From: an uncultured Bacteroidota bacterium
GTDB taxonomy: Bacteria; Bacteroidota; Bacteroidia; Chitinophagales; Chitinophagaceae
Assembly (NCBI GenBank): GCA_903887415.1
Contig: CAISPO010000044.1
Location: forward strand, 112,829-176,828
Length of the DNA: 64,000 nucleotides
Direction of reading: 5' to 3'
Shown here one piece after another: positions 52,701 through 60,388 of the stretch. The notes beneath the pieces were generated by a model. The model was not told where the DNA came from. It saw nothing but the letters and a program-made list of their open reading frames with translations, and made no database searches. Both the position numbers and the translations under genes were made by a program. Numbering within the stretch: the first letter of the stretch is position 1; each line of letters opens with the position of its first letter.

Positions 52701-53049
52701 AAACCTGTGCGTCTTTTTTGGAGGCAAAGTAGCCGTAGTTCTCACCCCATGTGCGCCAGCAATGGGCAAGGCGGTGCGCCACTTCTTTAATGGATGTTTC
52801 GCGGCCCAGGCTGCCATCTTTTTGCGGCACGCCTGCTTTGCGGAAATACTTTTGAGCCAATATATCGGTAGCTATCTGCGACCAATGTTTGGGTACCTCC
52901 ACATTGGTCATCTCGAAAACCTTTTCGCCATTAGGATTACGAATTACGGATGTACGGTAGTCATACTCGAACATGTCGTATGGGCTTACTGCATCGCGGG
53001 TGTAGTGGCGATCAAAGGAAAGGCCCTTATTGTTAGTCTTGGCGCTCAT
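49735..53049 (-). CDS. nrdJ: Adenosylcobalamin-dependent (class II) ribonucleotide reductase
   Basis: 1104 residues. SIMAQSCAPNSPQWFNTGLF, PQPHACFILSVDDDLV (redox Cys), and KYGSGVGTNYSNIRAEGE are N-terminal hallmarks. SNPCSEYMFLDNTACNLASL holds the catalytic Cys/Glu region, and APTGTIGLVMDCDTTGVEP is the conserved phosphate loop. The C-terminus carries CRNCGNITLRNGTCYMCPNC (zinc ribbon). Class II reductases make dNTPs with or without oxygen using B12. No cobalamin riboswitch is visible upstream. A consensus DnaA box lies about 95 bp before the ATG. Confidence 0.96.
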   Translation of the reverse strand: MSAKTNNKGLSFDRHYTRDAVSPYDMFEYDYRTSVIRNPNGEKVFEMTNVEVPKHWSQIATDILAQKYFRKAGVPQKDGSLGRETSIKEVAHRLAHCWRTWGENYGYFASKKDAQVFYDELAYSIMAQSCAPNSPQWFNTGLFSSYGIDGKAQGHYYVDPKTGTLERSKNAYERPQPHACFILSVDDDLVNEGGIMDLWVREARIFKYGSGVGTNYSNIRAEGEKLSGGGTSSGLMSFLKIGDRAAGAIKSGGTTRRAAKMVCLDLDHPEVIDFIDWKVEEEKKVAALIAAGYASDYEGEAYKTVSGQNSNNSVRVPNEFFHALDNNADWEMTARSTGKVMKTIAAKELWEKISYSAWRCADPGTQYDTTINEWHTCPEGGRIRASNPCSEYMFLDNTACNLASLNLRRFFDEETGIFDVPGFEYMTRLWTVVLEVSVLMAQFPSPEVAQLSYDYRTLGLGYANLGSMLMVSGIAYDSEEARGIAGAITAIMNGVAYKTSAEMAASLGAFPRYQENKEHMMRVMRNHRAAAYDAADAFEGIEIKPVGINAKYCPDYLLKAATRAWDDAVQMGELHGYRNAQATVIAPTGTIGLVMDCDTTGVEPDFALVKFKKLSGGGYFKIINQSIPAALKKLGYTPEQQDAIVKYAKGHGTFAGAPFINHQSLSEKGFIAEELKKLDNSVESAFEIGFVFNHYNLGEECMKRLGFKPEQYFAPDFNLLESLGFSDAEIDAANDYACGTMTVEGAPFLKDEHLSVFDCANKCGKKGERFIHAHGHIRMMGAVQPFISGAISKTINLPNEATIDEIKDCYYLSWKLGLKACALYRDGSKLSQPLSNKSDKKEKKTEAAAEPEISQIIDMSKLTVGELLEEVNRRVQASPDTQLKRELSRIVERKQLPAKRRGYTIKGKVGGQALFLRTGEYGDGTLGEIFIDMAKEGATMRSLLNSFAIAISVGLQYGVPLEEFVDKFAFSRFEPSGIVDHPNIKNATSVLDYIFRLLAYEYLDRDDLVHVPDPNRVTHQQEMEAIQQELSQVRVTAPQSQQVQKPKTALAPTAVGVNAQNSLELKKLMGTSADAPVCRNCGNITLRNGTCYMCPNCGTTTGCS

Positions 53050-53143
53050 TATGAATATTATTTTAACGTTAAAATTTACGGGTGTGGGACAGCTAAATTA
53101 TTAAAAAGAAAAGGCTATACGCAATAAAAGAAACTAACATGCC

Positions 53144-53152
53144 TGTGGATAA
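53144..53152 (-). promoter_or_regulatory. Consensus DnaA box upstream of nrdJ
   Basis: TTATCCACA on the minus strand, the high-affinity DnaA site, 95-103 bp before the nrdJ ATG. The remainder of the 299-bp gap (53050-53348) shows no gene and no riboswitch. Confidence 0.4.
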
Positions 53153-53348
53153 CCGATGAAGTGCAAGCCCCCTAATATGAACATTTATTATTTTAATATG
53201 ATTAACTGATTTGCCATTGCAAATGTGCTGTAATTTACTAAATTCTGGCGAGACTTTGGCTTAAAAAGACGGGTAAAATCCTAAAATAAGCGTTAATGTT
53301 TGCAGGTGGAAATGTCCGCCGTTACTGGCTTACAGCGGATAAGTGAAC

Positions 53349-54713
53349 TTAACGGGCCTTCCCTATCCACTGCTCAGGATTGAGGGTAGCAGGTGTGCCT
53401 TTACTGCCCACCTTCCATATCTGGAAATTGACCGTTGGTATTCCTTCGCTATTTTCGGCTACTGTGCCTAAAACCTGCTTTACACTCACCTGCTGTCCCT
53501 TGGTTACCTGCACATTGGTCAGGTTATTATAAACGGTAAAATAGTTTGCGTGTTTTACCATTACGCTGTAGTTGTCACCGGTAGAAAAAATATTCGTTAC
53601 CTCCCCTTCAAATACGACCCGGGCGGTGGACCCCGGCGCTGTCTGAATATCTATGCCGCTGTTGTTTACCATTACCTGGTGCTCCACCGGGTGCGGGTGC
53701 ACACCAAAATGATCAGATATGTACCCCTTCTCCACGGGCCAGTATAGCTTGCCCTTATTGCCCTCAAAATTTGCAGAAAGCGCTACATCCGTGGGTGTCA
53801 CCAGCAGCGGCTGTACTTCTGTCTTAGGTTCGCGTGTACGCGGGTTTGCCGGTGGATTATTGCTGACAGATGGTGCTTCCGTTGCGCCTGGTTTTGTCGG
53901 GTTTGCAGGCTTCGTGGGTGTGGCGGCCTTAGCAGCCAGTTCTGCTTTCTTCCGTTCCTCTTCCGCGGCTCTTTTTATTTCCCGCTCGATCATGGTTTTG
54001 ATCGCGTTATCAATACGGGCAGCAGTTTTCCTGTTTCTTTCTATTTCCTTAAGCAGTTGGCTCTCCTTTCCTTTCAGGTCCTGTATTACTTTGTTCTGCT
54101 CATCGGTTTCCTTTACCAGCACCTGTTTCTGCTGTACCTGGTTCACCAGGAGCTCATCTTTCTGGGCTTTTTCGGCATTGAGTACCCCAATCTTATGCTG
54201 CAGCTGGTTTTCGGTGATACGTATCTGCTCCACTTGCTGCTTGCGAAATTCCCTGAATTTTTTCAGGTATTTCATGCGGCGCATAGCATCATTAAAGCTG
54301 CTGGAAGAAAAAAGAAAAGCCAGCATATCATAAGAGCTCCGCGTCTCATATGCATAACGAATAGACTGCGCATACCTGATCTTCAGCCGTTCCAGTTGCT
54401 GCTTCAGTGTGCCTACCTCCGAGGACGAGGTTTTGATCGTATTATCAATGTTGTCCAGTTGCTGGTTGATATTACCTATAAGCCTCTGGCGGTCTGCGAG
54501 CTTATTCTGCAAAGCCCGTAGCTGGCTCATAGTAGCCTTCTTATCATTTTTTATGGCATCAAGCTGCTGCTGCGTTTCATTGATGGCATCAAGTATCTTC
54601 TGCCGCTCCGCCTCATATTGCTCCTTGGTCATGGAGTACTGCACCGGCAACTGCTTCTGGGCAATTGCAGTTACTGATAAAAGGAGACATAAAAGGAAAG
54701 CGACTACACGCAT
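53349..54713 (-). CDS. EnvC-like murein hydrolase activator with degenerate LytM domain
   Basis: 454 residues: signal peptide (LLCLLLSVTAIAQ), then a very long coiled coil (about 30-255, for example LRALQNKLADRQRLIGNINQ), a Pro/Thr linker (TPTKPANPTKPGATE), and a LytM (M23) domain from about 320. The zinc ligands are missing: the usual HxGxD reads NSGID, and HLHFEI reads TVNFQI. Like E. coli EnvC it probably activates amidases at division and does not cut peptidoglycan itself. Divergent from yicC. Confidence 0.85.
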   Translation of the reverse strand: MRVVAFLLCLLLSVTAIAQKQLPVQYSMTKEQYEAERQKILDAINETQQQLDAIKNDKKATMSQLRALQNKLADRQRLIGNINQQLDNIDNTIKTSSSEVGTLKQQLERLKIRYAQSIRYAYETRSSYDMLAFLFSSSSFNDAMRRMKYLKKFREFRKQQVEQIRITENQLQHKIGVLNAEKAQKDELLVNQVQQKQVLVKETDEQNKVIQDLKGKESQLLKEIERNRKTAARIDNAIKTMIEREIKRAAEEERKKAELAAKAATPTKPANPTKPGATEAPSVSNNPPANPRTREPKTEVQPLLVTPTDVALSANFEGNKGKLYWPVEKGYISDHFGVHPHPVEHQVMVNNSGIDIQTAPGSTARVVFEGEVTNIFSTGDNYSVMVKHANYFTVYNNLTNVQVTKGQQVSVKQVLGTVAENSEGIPTVNFQIWKVGSKGTPATLNPEQWIGKAR

Positions 54714-54867
54714 AGGCAGTTAGAGTGAAACAAAAATAGCTAATAAAACCGCTGATTTACGCAGTTGTCCCGGTTTTAAGACGATTTTATCCTGATTTTG
54801 CACAAAAACGAGCGATAAGTTTTTTTATTGCCAAACGTTTGTTTTCTTTTGCAGCAAAGGAAAAAAT

Positions 54868-55743
54868 ATGTTGTATTCAATGACGGGTTTCGGGCGGGCA
54901 GAGGCTTTGGTAAATGGCCGCCAGGTAGTAGTGGAAGTAAAGGCGCTTAACGGCAAACAGTTTGATATTAACACTAAGCTGCCGCCCATATTACGTTCTT
55001 ACGAACTGGATATACGCAACATGCTGAACAGCCTGCTGCAGCGCGGCACCATAGACCTTACGGTTAGTGTGAGGCAGGAGGGGGCCTCAAAGCCCATGGT
55101 GGTGAATACTGATCTTGCTTTGTTTTATTACCAGGGCATGAAGCAGATAGCCGAGCAAACCGGCCTGCCACAGGAAAACATCATCTCCACCCTCATGCGA
55201 ATGCCCGAGGTGGTAGCGCCGGATACGGATGTGTTGCCGGAAAAGGAATGGGAAAGTGTGAAGCAGGTAATAGAGCAGGCCGCCAAAGACCTGATGCAGC
55301 ACCGGCTACACGAGGGCTCAGCGATGCTGAAGGATATAATGCTGCGCATAAACAACATAGAACAACTTCATGAAAAGATACTGCCGCTGGAGAGTGAACG
55401 CGTAGAACGTGTACGTGCGCGCCTCACCCAGTGGCTGGCGGATATGGCTGGTAAGGAGAAAATAGACCCCAACCGTTTTGAGCAGGAAATGATCTACTAC
55501 CTGGAGCGCATGGACTTCTCGGAAGAAAAAATAAGGCTTCGCCAGCATTGCGAATATTTCAGCGCCACGGTGAACGAAAATGATATGGCCATAGGCCGCA
55601 AGCTGAATTTTATATTACAGGAGATAGGCCGGGAGATAAATACCCTTGGCTCAAAAGCCAACCATGCCGAGATACAGCAGATCGTTATTAATATGAAGGA
55701 CGAGCTCGAAAAGGCAAAGGAGCAGATACTGAATATATTGTAA
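54868..55743 (+). CDS. yicC: YicC family protein (endoribonuclease)
   Basis: 291 residues. MLYSMTGFGRAEALVNGRQ is the strict family start, and LNGKQFDINTKLPPILRSYE follows. The C-terminal DUF1808 segment is MAIGRKLNFILQEIGREINT, then LGSKANHAEIQQIVINMKDE. YicC proteins are RNA endonucleases linked to small-RNA turnover and stationary phase. The gene is often followed by gmk; here the next gene, 12 bp on, encodes a DUF1016 nuclease instead. Confidence 0.94.
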   Translation: MLYSMTGFGRAEALVNGRQVVVEVKALNGKQFDINTKLPPILRSYELDIRNMLNSLLQRGTIDLTVSVRQEGASKPMVVNTDLALFYYQGMKQIAEQTGLPQENIISTLMRMPEVVAPDTDVLPEKEWESVKQVIEQAAKDLMQHRLHEGSAMLKDIMLRINNIEQLHEKILPLESERVERVRARLTQWLADMAGKEKIDPNRFEQEMIYYLERMDFSEEKIRLRQHCEYFSATVNENDMAIGRKLNFILQEIGREINTLGSKANHAEIQQIVINMKDELEKAKEQILNIL

Positions 55744-55755
55744 GCAGGCACAGCG

Positions 55756-57045
55756 ATGCAATTAGAAAAGCTCATATCGCAGATACAATCGCTGGATGGC
55801 ACATTAAAGCACGAAGCCAATAAAGCGGTGAACCGGTTGCTCACCATGCGCAACTGGCTGATAGGGTACTATATTGTGGAGTATGAACAGAAGGGTGAAG
55901 ACCGGGCCAAGTATGGGGATACTGTCTTGCAAAATATAGCAGCCCAGATTGACCAAAAAGGGCTTTCCTTCCGGAACCTCCAGCTTTTCAGGCAGTTCTT
56001 TTTAGTCTACCCATCAATTGGGCAGATATTGTCTGCCCAATTGATGGGCGGAACACATTTAGTCCCGAAAGAATTATTAAATTCCATTACTCAAATTGTG
56101 CAGACGATGTCTGCACAATTACAAACTGCTGATAATCAGCCAATTTTAAGTTCATCGAAGCCTGCTAATACATTAGAAAATAATTACACCCTAAATGTGC
56201 AGACGGTGTCTGCCGAATTAGAAAATAATGTAAATCAAATTCGTCAGACGCTGTCTGACGAATCTACAAATTCTACATCTCATCTTGCGCAGATAAAACC
56301 CACACCTTCTGTTGAGGCCATATTGAATGAAAAAATTATATCTAAACTTTCATTTTCACACATCACTTTACTATTACCAATTGACAACGAATTTAAAAGG
56401 GCCTTTTACGCCATCGAGGCCATTAAAGGAACTTGGAGTGTAAGGGAACTAAAACGGCAGATAGAGTCCTTGCTGTTTGAGCGAAGCGGTATGTCTAAAA
56501 AGCCGGAACAGTTGCTGAGCCAGCTCGATACAAAGGTTGAAAAACAGGTGCAGACTTCGTTTGTAAAAGATATTTACACATTTGAGTTTTTAGGGCTCCC
56601 GGCAACAAATGCTGTAGAGGAAAGCGATCTGGAAACGGCACTGCTTGACCACTTACAGCAATTTTTGATAGAATTAGGACATGGTTTTTGCCTGGAGGCA
56701 AGGCAAAAGAGAATCCTGATCGGTGATGAATATTTTTTCATTGACCTGGTTTTCTACCATCGCATACTAAAGTGCCATGTCCTGATCGATCTGAAAGTTG
56801 AAGCGTTTGATCATAATAATGCCGGCCAGCTAAATACCTATATAAACTACTACAAAAAAGAAATGCTATTGCCCGGTGATAACCCTCCCGTGGGTATTTT
56901 ATTAGTGACGAAAAAGAATGATGCCCTCGTAGAGTATGCAACCGCCGGAATGGATGAACAACTATTTGTACGGAAGTATTTACTGGAGTTGCCCGATAAA
57001 AGAGAAATAGCAGCATTTCTTACTAATGAATTGAAAAATTTATAA
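55756..57045 (+). CDS. DUF1016 (YhcG-type) PD-(D/E)XK nuclease with coding palindromes
   Basis: 429 residues. The N-terminal DUF1016_N domain (about 20-80: TMRNWLIGYYIVEYEQKGED, LSFRNLQLFRQFFLVYPSIG) is joined to the C-terminal nuclease domain (about 240-425: KDIYTFEFLGLP, FCLEARQKRILIGDEYFFID, LVFYHRILKCHVLIDLK). Catalytic D (FIDLVFYHR), and D-x-K (LIDLK) are intact. The linker (about 85-175) repeats Q(T/I)(M/V/L)SA(Q/E)L four times, each unit encoded by a palindrome. Members occur next to restriction-modification and other defence genes, but none lies here. Confidence 0.88.
   Translation: MQLEKLISQIQSLDGTLKHEANKAVNRLLTMRNWLIGYYIVEYEQKGEDRAKYGDTVLQNIAAQIDQKGLSFRNLQLFRQFFLVYPSIGQILSAQLMGGTHLVPKELLNSITQIVQTMSAQLQTADNQPILSSSKPANTLENNYTLNVQTVSAELENNVNQIRQTLSDESTNSTSHLAQIKPTPSVEAILNEKIISKLSFSHITLLLPIDNEFKRAFYAIEAIKGTWSVRELKRQIESLLFERSGMSKKPEQLLSQLDTKVEKQVQTSFVKDIYTFEFLGLPATNAVEESDLETALLDHLQQFLIELGHGFCLEARQKRILIGDEYFFIDLVFYHRILKCHVLIDLKVEAFDHNNAGQLNTYINYYKKEMLLPGDNPPVGILLVTKKNDALVEYATAGMDEQLFVRKYLLELPDKREIAAFLTNELKNL
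56011..56263. repeat. Four palindromes embedded in the DUF1016 coding sequence
   Basis: 1: 56011-56047, 16-bp perfect arms CCATCAATTGGGCAGA. 2: 56094-56120, 12-bp perfect arms AATTGTGCAGAC. 3: 56193-56219, imperfect, core GCAGAC-GGT-GTCTGC. 4: 56239-56263, 11-bp perfect arms ATTCGTCAGAC. All share CAGA(C)-n(3-5)-(G)TCTG, but outer arm bases differ between copies and still pair, that is, they covary. Confidence 0.8.
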
Positions 57046-57058
57046 CTTTCATTTAATG

Positions 57059-57066
57059 TAAATTTG
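57059..57066 (+). promoter_or_regulatory. Candidate -7 element for gldH
   Basis: TAAATTTG matches TAnnTTTG, 40 bp before the gldH ATG. No clear -33 box. Confidence 0.35.
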
Positions 57067-57106
57067 CGCAAGCATAATTACACCTGATTTTTACTTTAGA
57101 CAGCAC

Positions 57107-57595
57107 ATGAATAATAAACTCCTCGTTGTTTACATCTTATTTTTTGCTTTTTGCCTGGCAGGCTGCCTGCCTGCGCCGTATTACCAGAAAGAAGAGCCTG
57201 TGCCGCAAAATGCATGGAACTACAATTTCAGGCCTAAGTTCTCTATAGACATTACTGATACAACCGTTAATTACCGGCCGTATTTTCTCATTCAGCACTC
57301 GCAGGCATACCCCTACAATAATCTATGGATATGGATGTACATAAAAGCACCCGGTGAAACTATTCCTAAAAAAGAAAGAGTGAACATACCCCTGGCAGAA
57401 GCCACCGGCAAATGGCTGGGTCGGGGTATGGGCGAGATATGGGAGCACCGTATGCCCATAGACCTCGGAGACTCTATACGTTTCGACCGCAAAGGAACCT
57501 ACGAGATAACCCTGGAGCAGAATATGCGCATCAACCCCCTGCCAGAGATCATGCATGTGGGACTTAGGCTGGAAAAGGGCGGGCGCAAGCAATAG
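57107..57595 (+). CDS. gldH: Gliding motility lipoprotein GldH
   Basis: 162 residues. Signal peptide with lipobox CLAGC (about Cys20), followed by the GldH domain: WNYNFRPKFSIDITDTTVNY, YPYNNLWIWMYIKAPG, WLGRGMGEIWEHRMPI and RKGTYEITLEQNMRINPLP. GldH is one of the lipoproteins required for gliding and for the T9SS machinery in Bacteroidota, consistent with T9SS cargo at 60.8-63.7 kb. It is followed by a histidine kinase gene 72 bp on. Confidence 0.9.
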   Translation: MNNKLLVVYILFFAFCLAGCLPAPYYQKEEPVPQNAWNYNFRPKFSIDITDTTVNYRPYFLIQHSQAYPYNNLWIWMYIKAPGETIPKKERVNIPLAEATGKWLGRGMGEIWEHRMPIDLGDSIRFDRKGTYEITLEQNMRINPLPEIMHVGLRLEKGGRKQ

Positions 57596-57623
57596 CACGA
57601 ATGATCTAATGCGGGCATTTTCA

Positions 57624-57641
57624 TCCCGATAGCCATCGGGA
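57624..57641. repeat. Short palindromic repeat (TCCCGATAGCCATCGGGA)
   Basis: Perfect 7-bp arms around AGCC, same core and upstream CATTTTCATCCC as at 5772. It lies between gldH and the kinase gene. Confidence 0.55.
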
Positions 57642-57667
57642 GCACATCTTCAAATCTTCAAATTAGA

Positions 57668-58633
57668 ATGCGTTTCTTCACATCCGTACACTTGCTCTTA
57701 CTCGCTTACATTATAGCTGCTATAGTATTCTGGGAGATGAGCCTGCAAAAGCAGAGCGGGCGCATCTATGCACAGGAAGTGATGACGCTGAGAGGCCGTG
57801 TTGATAGCACAAAAGATCCATCTACCTATAACCACGAGATGAGCGAACTGGAGCATAGCCTCGCCCTGCGCACTACCCAATACACCGGCGAGGGCGCTAC
57901 ATTTCTAATCGTGATACTTATAGGCGCCGCAGTGGTTTATACTTCTTTTCACCGGCGCATTATGCTTTCAAGACAGCAGAACAATTTTATGCTGTCGGTG
58001 ACGCATGAGCTGAAATCGCCGCTGGCGGCGGTGAAGCTCAACCTGCAGACGCTGGAAAAACACCAGCTAGATGAGGCAAAAAGAAAACAACTCATAGACC
58101 GCTGCATCAAAGAAAGCGACCGGCTCAACGATCTGTGCAATAATATGCTTTTTGCATCTCAGATAGAAGGGCGGCAGTGCCGGCCCTCTATAGACACCTT
58201 CGACCTCTCCGTATTAGTAGAAGCTGCGGTAACTGATTACGCCAACCGCTACTCCAGAAGATTTGACAAGAATATAGCGCCGGGCTGCGATGTAACCGGC
58301 GACAAGGTGATGCTGCACATAGCCATCAACAACCTGCTGGAAAATGCCGTAAAATATACACCTGAAGACAAGCCGGTAAAAATTACGTTGAACACCGCAA
58401 ACCGCGTGACCGTCCTCTCGGTAGCTGATGAGGGCACAGGCATACCCGATGCGGAGAAGAGAAAGATATTTGCTAAGTTTTACCGCGTGGGCAACGAAGA
58501 GAGCCGTAAAGCCAAGGGAACCGGCCTTGGCCTGTATCTTACCAACAAGATCGTGCAACAGCACAAGGGCCGCATCATTGTAAAAGATAATAAACCCAGC
58601 GGAACTGTGTTTGAGATCTGCCTGCCGGTTTAA
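57668..58633 (+). CDS. Sensor histidine kinase (two-helix membrane type)
   Basis: 321 residues. Two membrane helices (LLLLAYIIAAIVFWEM, about 8-23; FLIVILIGAAVVYTSF, about 79-94) bound a short periplasmic segment. The HisKA box is SVTHELKSPLAAVKLNLQTL (H at about 116), and the HATPase domain carries NNLLENAVKYTPE (N), VADEGTGIPDAEKR (G1), IFAKFYRVG (F), and GTGLGLYLTNKIV (G2). All catalytic boxes are intact. No response regulator gene follows in the window, so its partner is elsewhere. Confidence 0.92.
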   Translation: MRFFTSVHLLLLAYIIAAIVFWEMSLQKQSGRIYAQEVMTLRGRVDSTKDPSTYNHEMSELEHSLALRTTQYTGEGATFLIVILIGAAVVYTSFHRRIMLSRQQNNFMLSVTHELKSPLAAVKLNLQTLEKHQLDEAKRKQLIDRCIKESDRLNDLCNNMLFASQIEGRQCRPSIDTFDLSVLVEAAVTDYANRYSRRFDKNIAPGCDVTGDKVMLHIAINNLLENAVKYTPEDKPVKITLNTANRVTVLSVADEGTGIPDAEKRKIFAKFYRVGNEESRKAKGTGLGLYLTNKIVQQHKGRIIVKDNKPSGTVFEICLPV

Positions 58634-58638
58634 GCGAT

Positions 58639-59112
58639 TTATCTAAAGTAATTTTCAGGAGCAGTTTTGCTGAAGTAAATCCGCTTACCGTGTCTGTCTG
58701 TAAAGTATAAAGGATTTGTCCCGCTGACTAATGAATAATCGCCATCAGCATCAACCCCGTATCCAAACTGACACTTACCGTGCGTTGTTTTTACCAATAT
58801 TTTATTTCCTTTTTTAATGAATTCAAGTGTGCAGTCTGCAGCGGTATCTTCGGGTATGTATTGTAAATGATCTTTCCGGGAGTCGATGATTAGCCTGCCA
58901 TAAATACTGCCTGAATTATAACTGGGCGCTCCTCTTGATGCTTCCAGATAAAATAAAATTTCGCTCTTTTCCCCATAATAGATATGTAGAAACTGGACGG
59001 CACTTTCTTTTGTTTTACCACCACTTTTATATTCGCCTCTGAAAATCTGCTGCTGGCAAAAAGAGTTGAAAGAGCTTATAAACAGAACAAAAAACAGGAT
59101 GTATTTCATCAT
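58639..59112 (-). CDS. Hypothetical secreted protein
   Basis: 157 residues from ATG 59112. Signal peptide (ILFFVLFISSFNSFCQ) and a beta-rich body: GEYKSGGKTKESAVQFLHIY, EILFYLEASRGAPSYNSGSI, CQFGYGVDADGDYSLVSGTN. No family recognised. Its 3' end is 5 bp from the kinase stop codon (convergent). Soluble periplasmic or outer-membrane associated, by inference. Confidence 0.6.
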   Translation of the reverse strand: MMKYILFFVLFISSFNSFCQQQIFRGEYKSGGKTKESAVQFLHIYYGEKSEILFYLEASRGAPSYNSGSIYGRLIIDSRKDHLQYIPEDTAADCTLEFIKKGNKILVKTTHGKCQFGYGVDADGDYSLVSGTNPLYFTDRHGKRIYFSKTAPENYFR

Positions 59113-59167
59113 CAGCAAAATTGCACTCAAAGGTAATTTGAATATAGCTTATAAATCCTGCAAATAA

Positions 59168-59192
59168 AAAGGGCATCTCCCAGACGCCCTTT
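59168..59192 (-). terminator. Terminator of the MoxR gene
   Basis: AAAGGGC and GCCCTTT arms with an 11-base loop; on the minus strand TTTTTATTT follows. 29 bp past the MoxR stop codon. Confidence 0.7.
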
Positions 59193-59220
59193 AACCTTTT
59201 AACTTCAACTTTTAAACTTA

Positions 59221-60225
59221 CTACGGTACTTCTACCACATTGAGGATCTCATTAATTATCTGCTCGCTGGTTACGTTCTCGGCTTCCGCTTCGTAGCTGA
59301 GGCCGACACGGTGGCGCATTACATCATGGCATACTGCGCGTATATCTTCGGGTATTACGTACCCTCTGCGCTTAATAAATGCATATGCCTTCGCAGCAAG
59401 CGCCAGGTTGATGCTGGCACGCGGTGAGCCGCCATAACTGATGAACGGCTTCAGCTTAGCCAGCTTATATTCTTCCGGAAAGCGTGTTGCGAAAACTATA
59501 TCCAGTATGTATTGTTCTATTTTTTCGTCCATATACACCTCGCGCACCAGTTGGCGGGCGTTCATGATATCTTCCACTTTCACTACAGGGTTTATCTTAG
59601 GCATTCCGCCGGGGTTCAGGTTAGAGCGTATAATGCCGCGCTCTTCTTCCTTCTTGGGATATGTGATCACTATTTTCAGCATAAAGCGGTCCACCTGGGC
59701 TTCCGGCAGCTCATAGGTCCCTTCCTGCTCTATAGGGTTTTGCGTGGCCAGCACCAGGAACGGTTCTTCGAGTTTGTAGGTGTTGTCGCCTATGGTTACC
59801 TGGCGCTCCTGCATGGCTTCCAGCAGTGCGCTCTGCACTTTTGCGGGGGCGCGGTTAATTTCATCAGCCAGGATAAAGTTGGCAAATATCGGCCCCTTGC
59901 GTACCGCAAACTCATGTTTCTGCGGGTTGTAAACCATAGTACCCAGCACATCGGCAGGCAGCAGATCGGGAGTGAACTGGATACGGGCAAAACGGGCGTC
60001 TATTGCCGATGCCAGCGATTTAATTGCAAGCGTCTTAGCCAGTCCCGGTACGCCCTCCAGCAGCACGTGGCCGCTGGCAAGCAGGCCTATCAGCAGGCGC
60101 TCCACCATGTGTTTCTGGCCTACCACTGCCTTGTTCAGCTCCATATTCAGCAGCTCTATAAAAGCGCTGTTCTTGTGTATGCGTTCGTTCAGTTCGCGGA
60201 TGTCAACAGATGAAGAGATGTCCAT
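59221..60225 (-). CDS. MoxR family AAA+ ATPase
   Basis: 334 residues. AVVGQKHMVERLLIGLLASG, Walker A VLLEGVPGLAKTLAIKSL, Walker B FILADEINRAPAKVQSALL, and sensor LVLATQNPIEQEGTYELPEA. MoxR ATPases act as chaperones that mature enzymes or surface proteins, usually next to DUF58 and VWA-domain genes. Here neither flanks it, so the partner proteins are not evident. Confidence 0.92.
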   Translation of the reverse strand: MDISSSVDIRELNERIHKNSAFIELLNMELNKAVVGQKHMVERLLIGLLASGHVLLEGVPGLAKTLAIKSLASAIDARFARIQFTPDLLPADVLGTMVYNPQKHEFAVRKGPIFANFILADEINRAPAKVQSALLEAMQERQVTIGDNTYKLEEPFLVLATQNPIEQEGTYELPEAQVDRFMLKIVITYPKKEEERGIIRSNLNPGGMPKINPVVKVEDIMNARQLVREVYMDEKIEQYILDIVFATRFPEEYKLAKLKPFISYGGSPRASINLALAAKAYAFIKRRGYVIPEDIRAVCHDVMRHRVGLSYEAEAENVTSEQIINEILNVVEVP

Positions 60226-60362
60226 ACAATATCGAAATGATTAATTTAGACCAAATGTAAAAAGGGAAAAGGAAAAACAAACCAAACAGGCCGCTTTTTT
60301 AACTTTTTTTAAAATACCCTTGTAATATACAACCTTTTATAGGTTGGTAGCTTTCTACTTTC

Positions 60363-60370
60363 TACTTTTG
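60363..60370 (+). promoter_or_regulatory. Candidate promoter of the 60389 gene
   Basis: TACTTTTG (TAnnTTTG) with TTG 16 bp upstream (60344-60346), 18 bp before the ATG. Confidence 0.4.
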
Positions 60371-60388
60371 GCAGGTAAGAGAGAAACG

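Noticed and set aside
53050..53348. Cobalamin riboswitch upstream of nrdJ
   Set aside because: I looked for the GCCACTG B12 box and its partner stems on the minus strand and did not find them.
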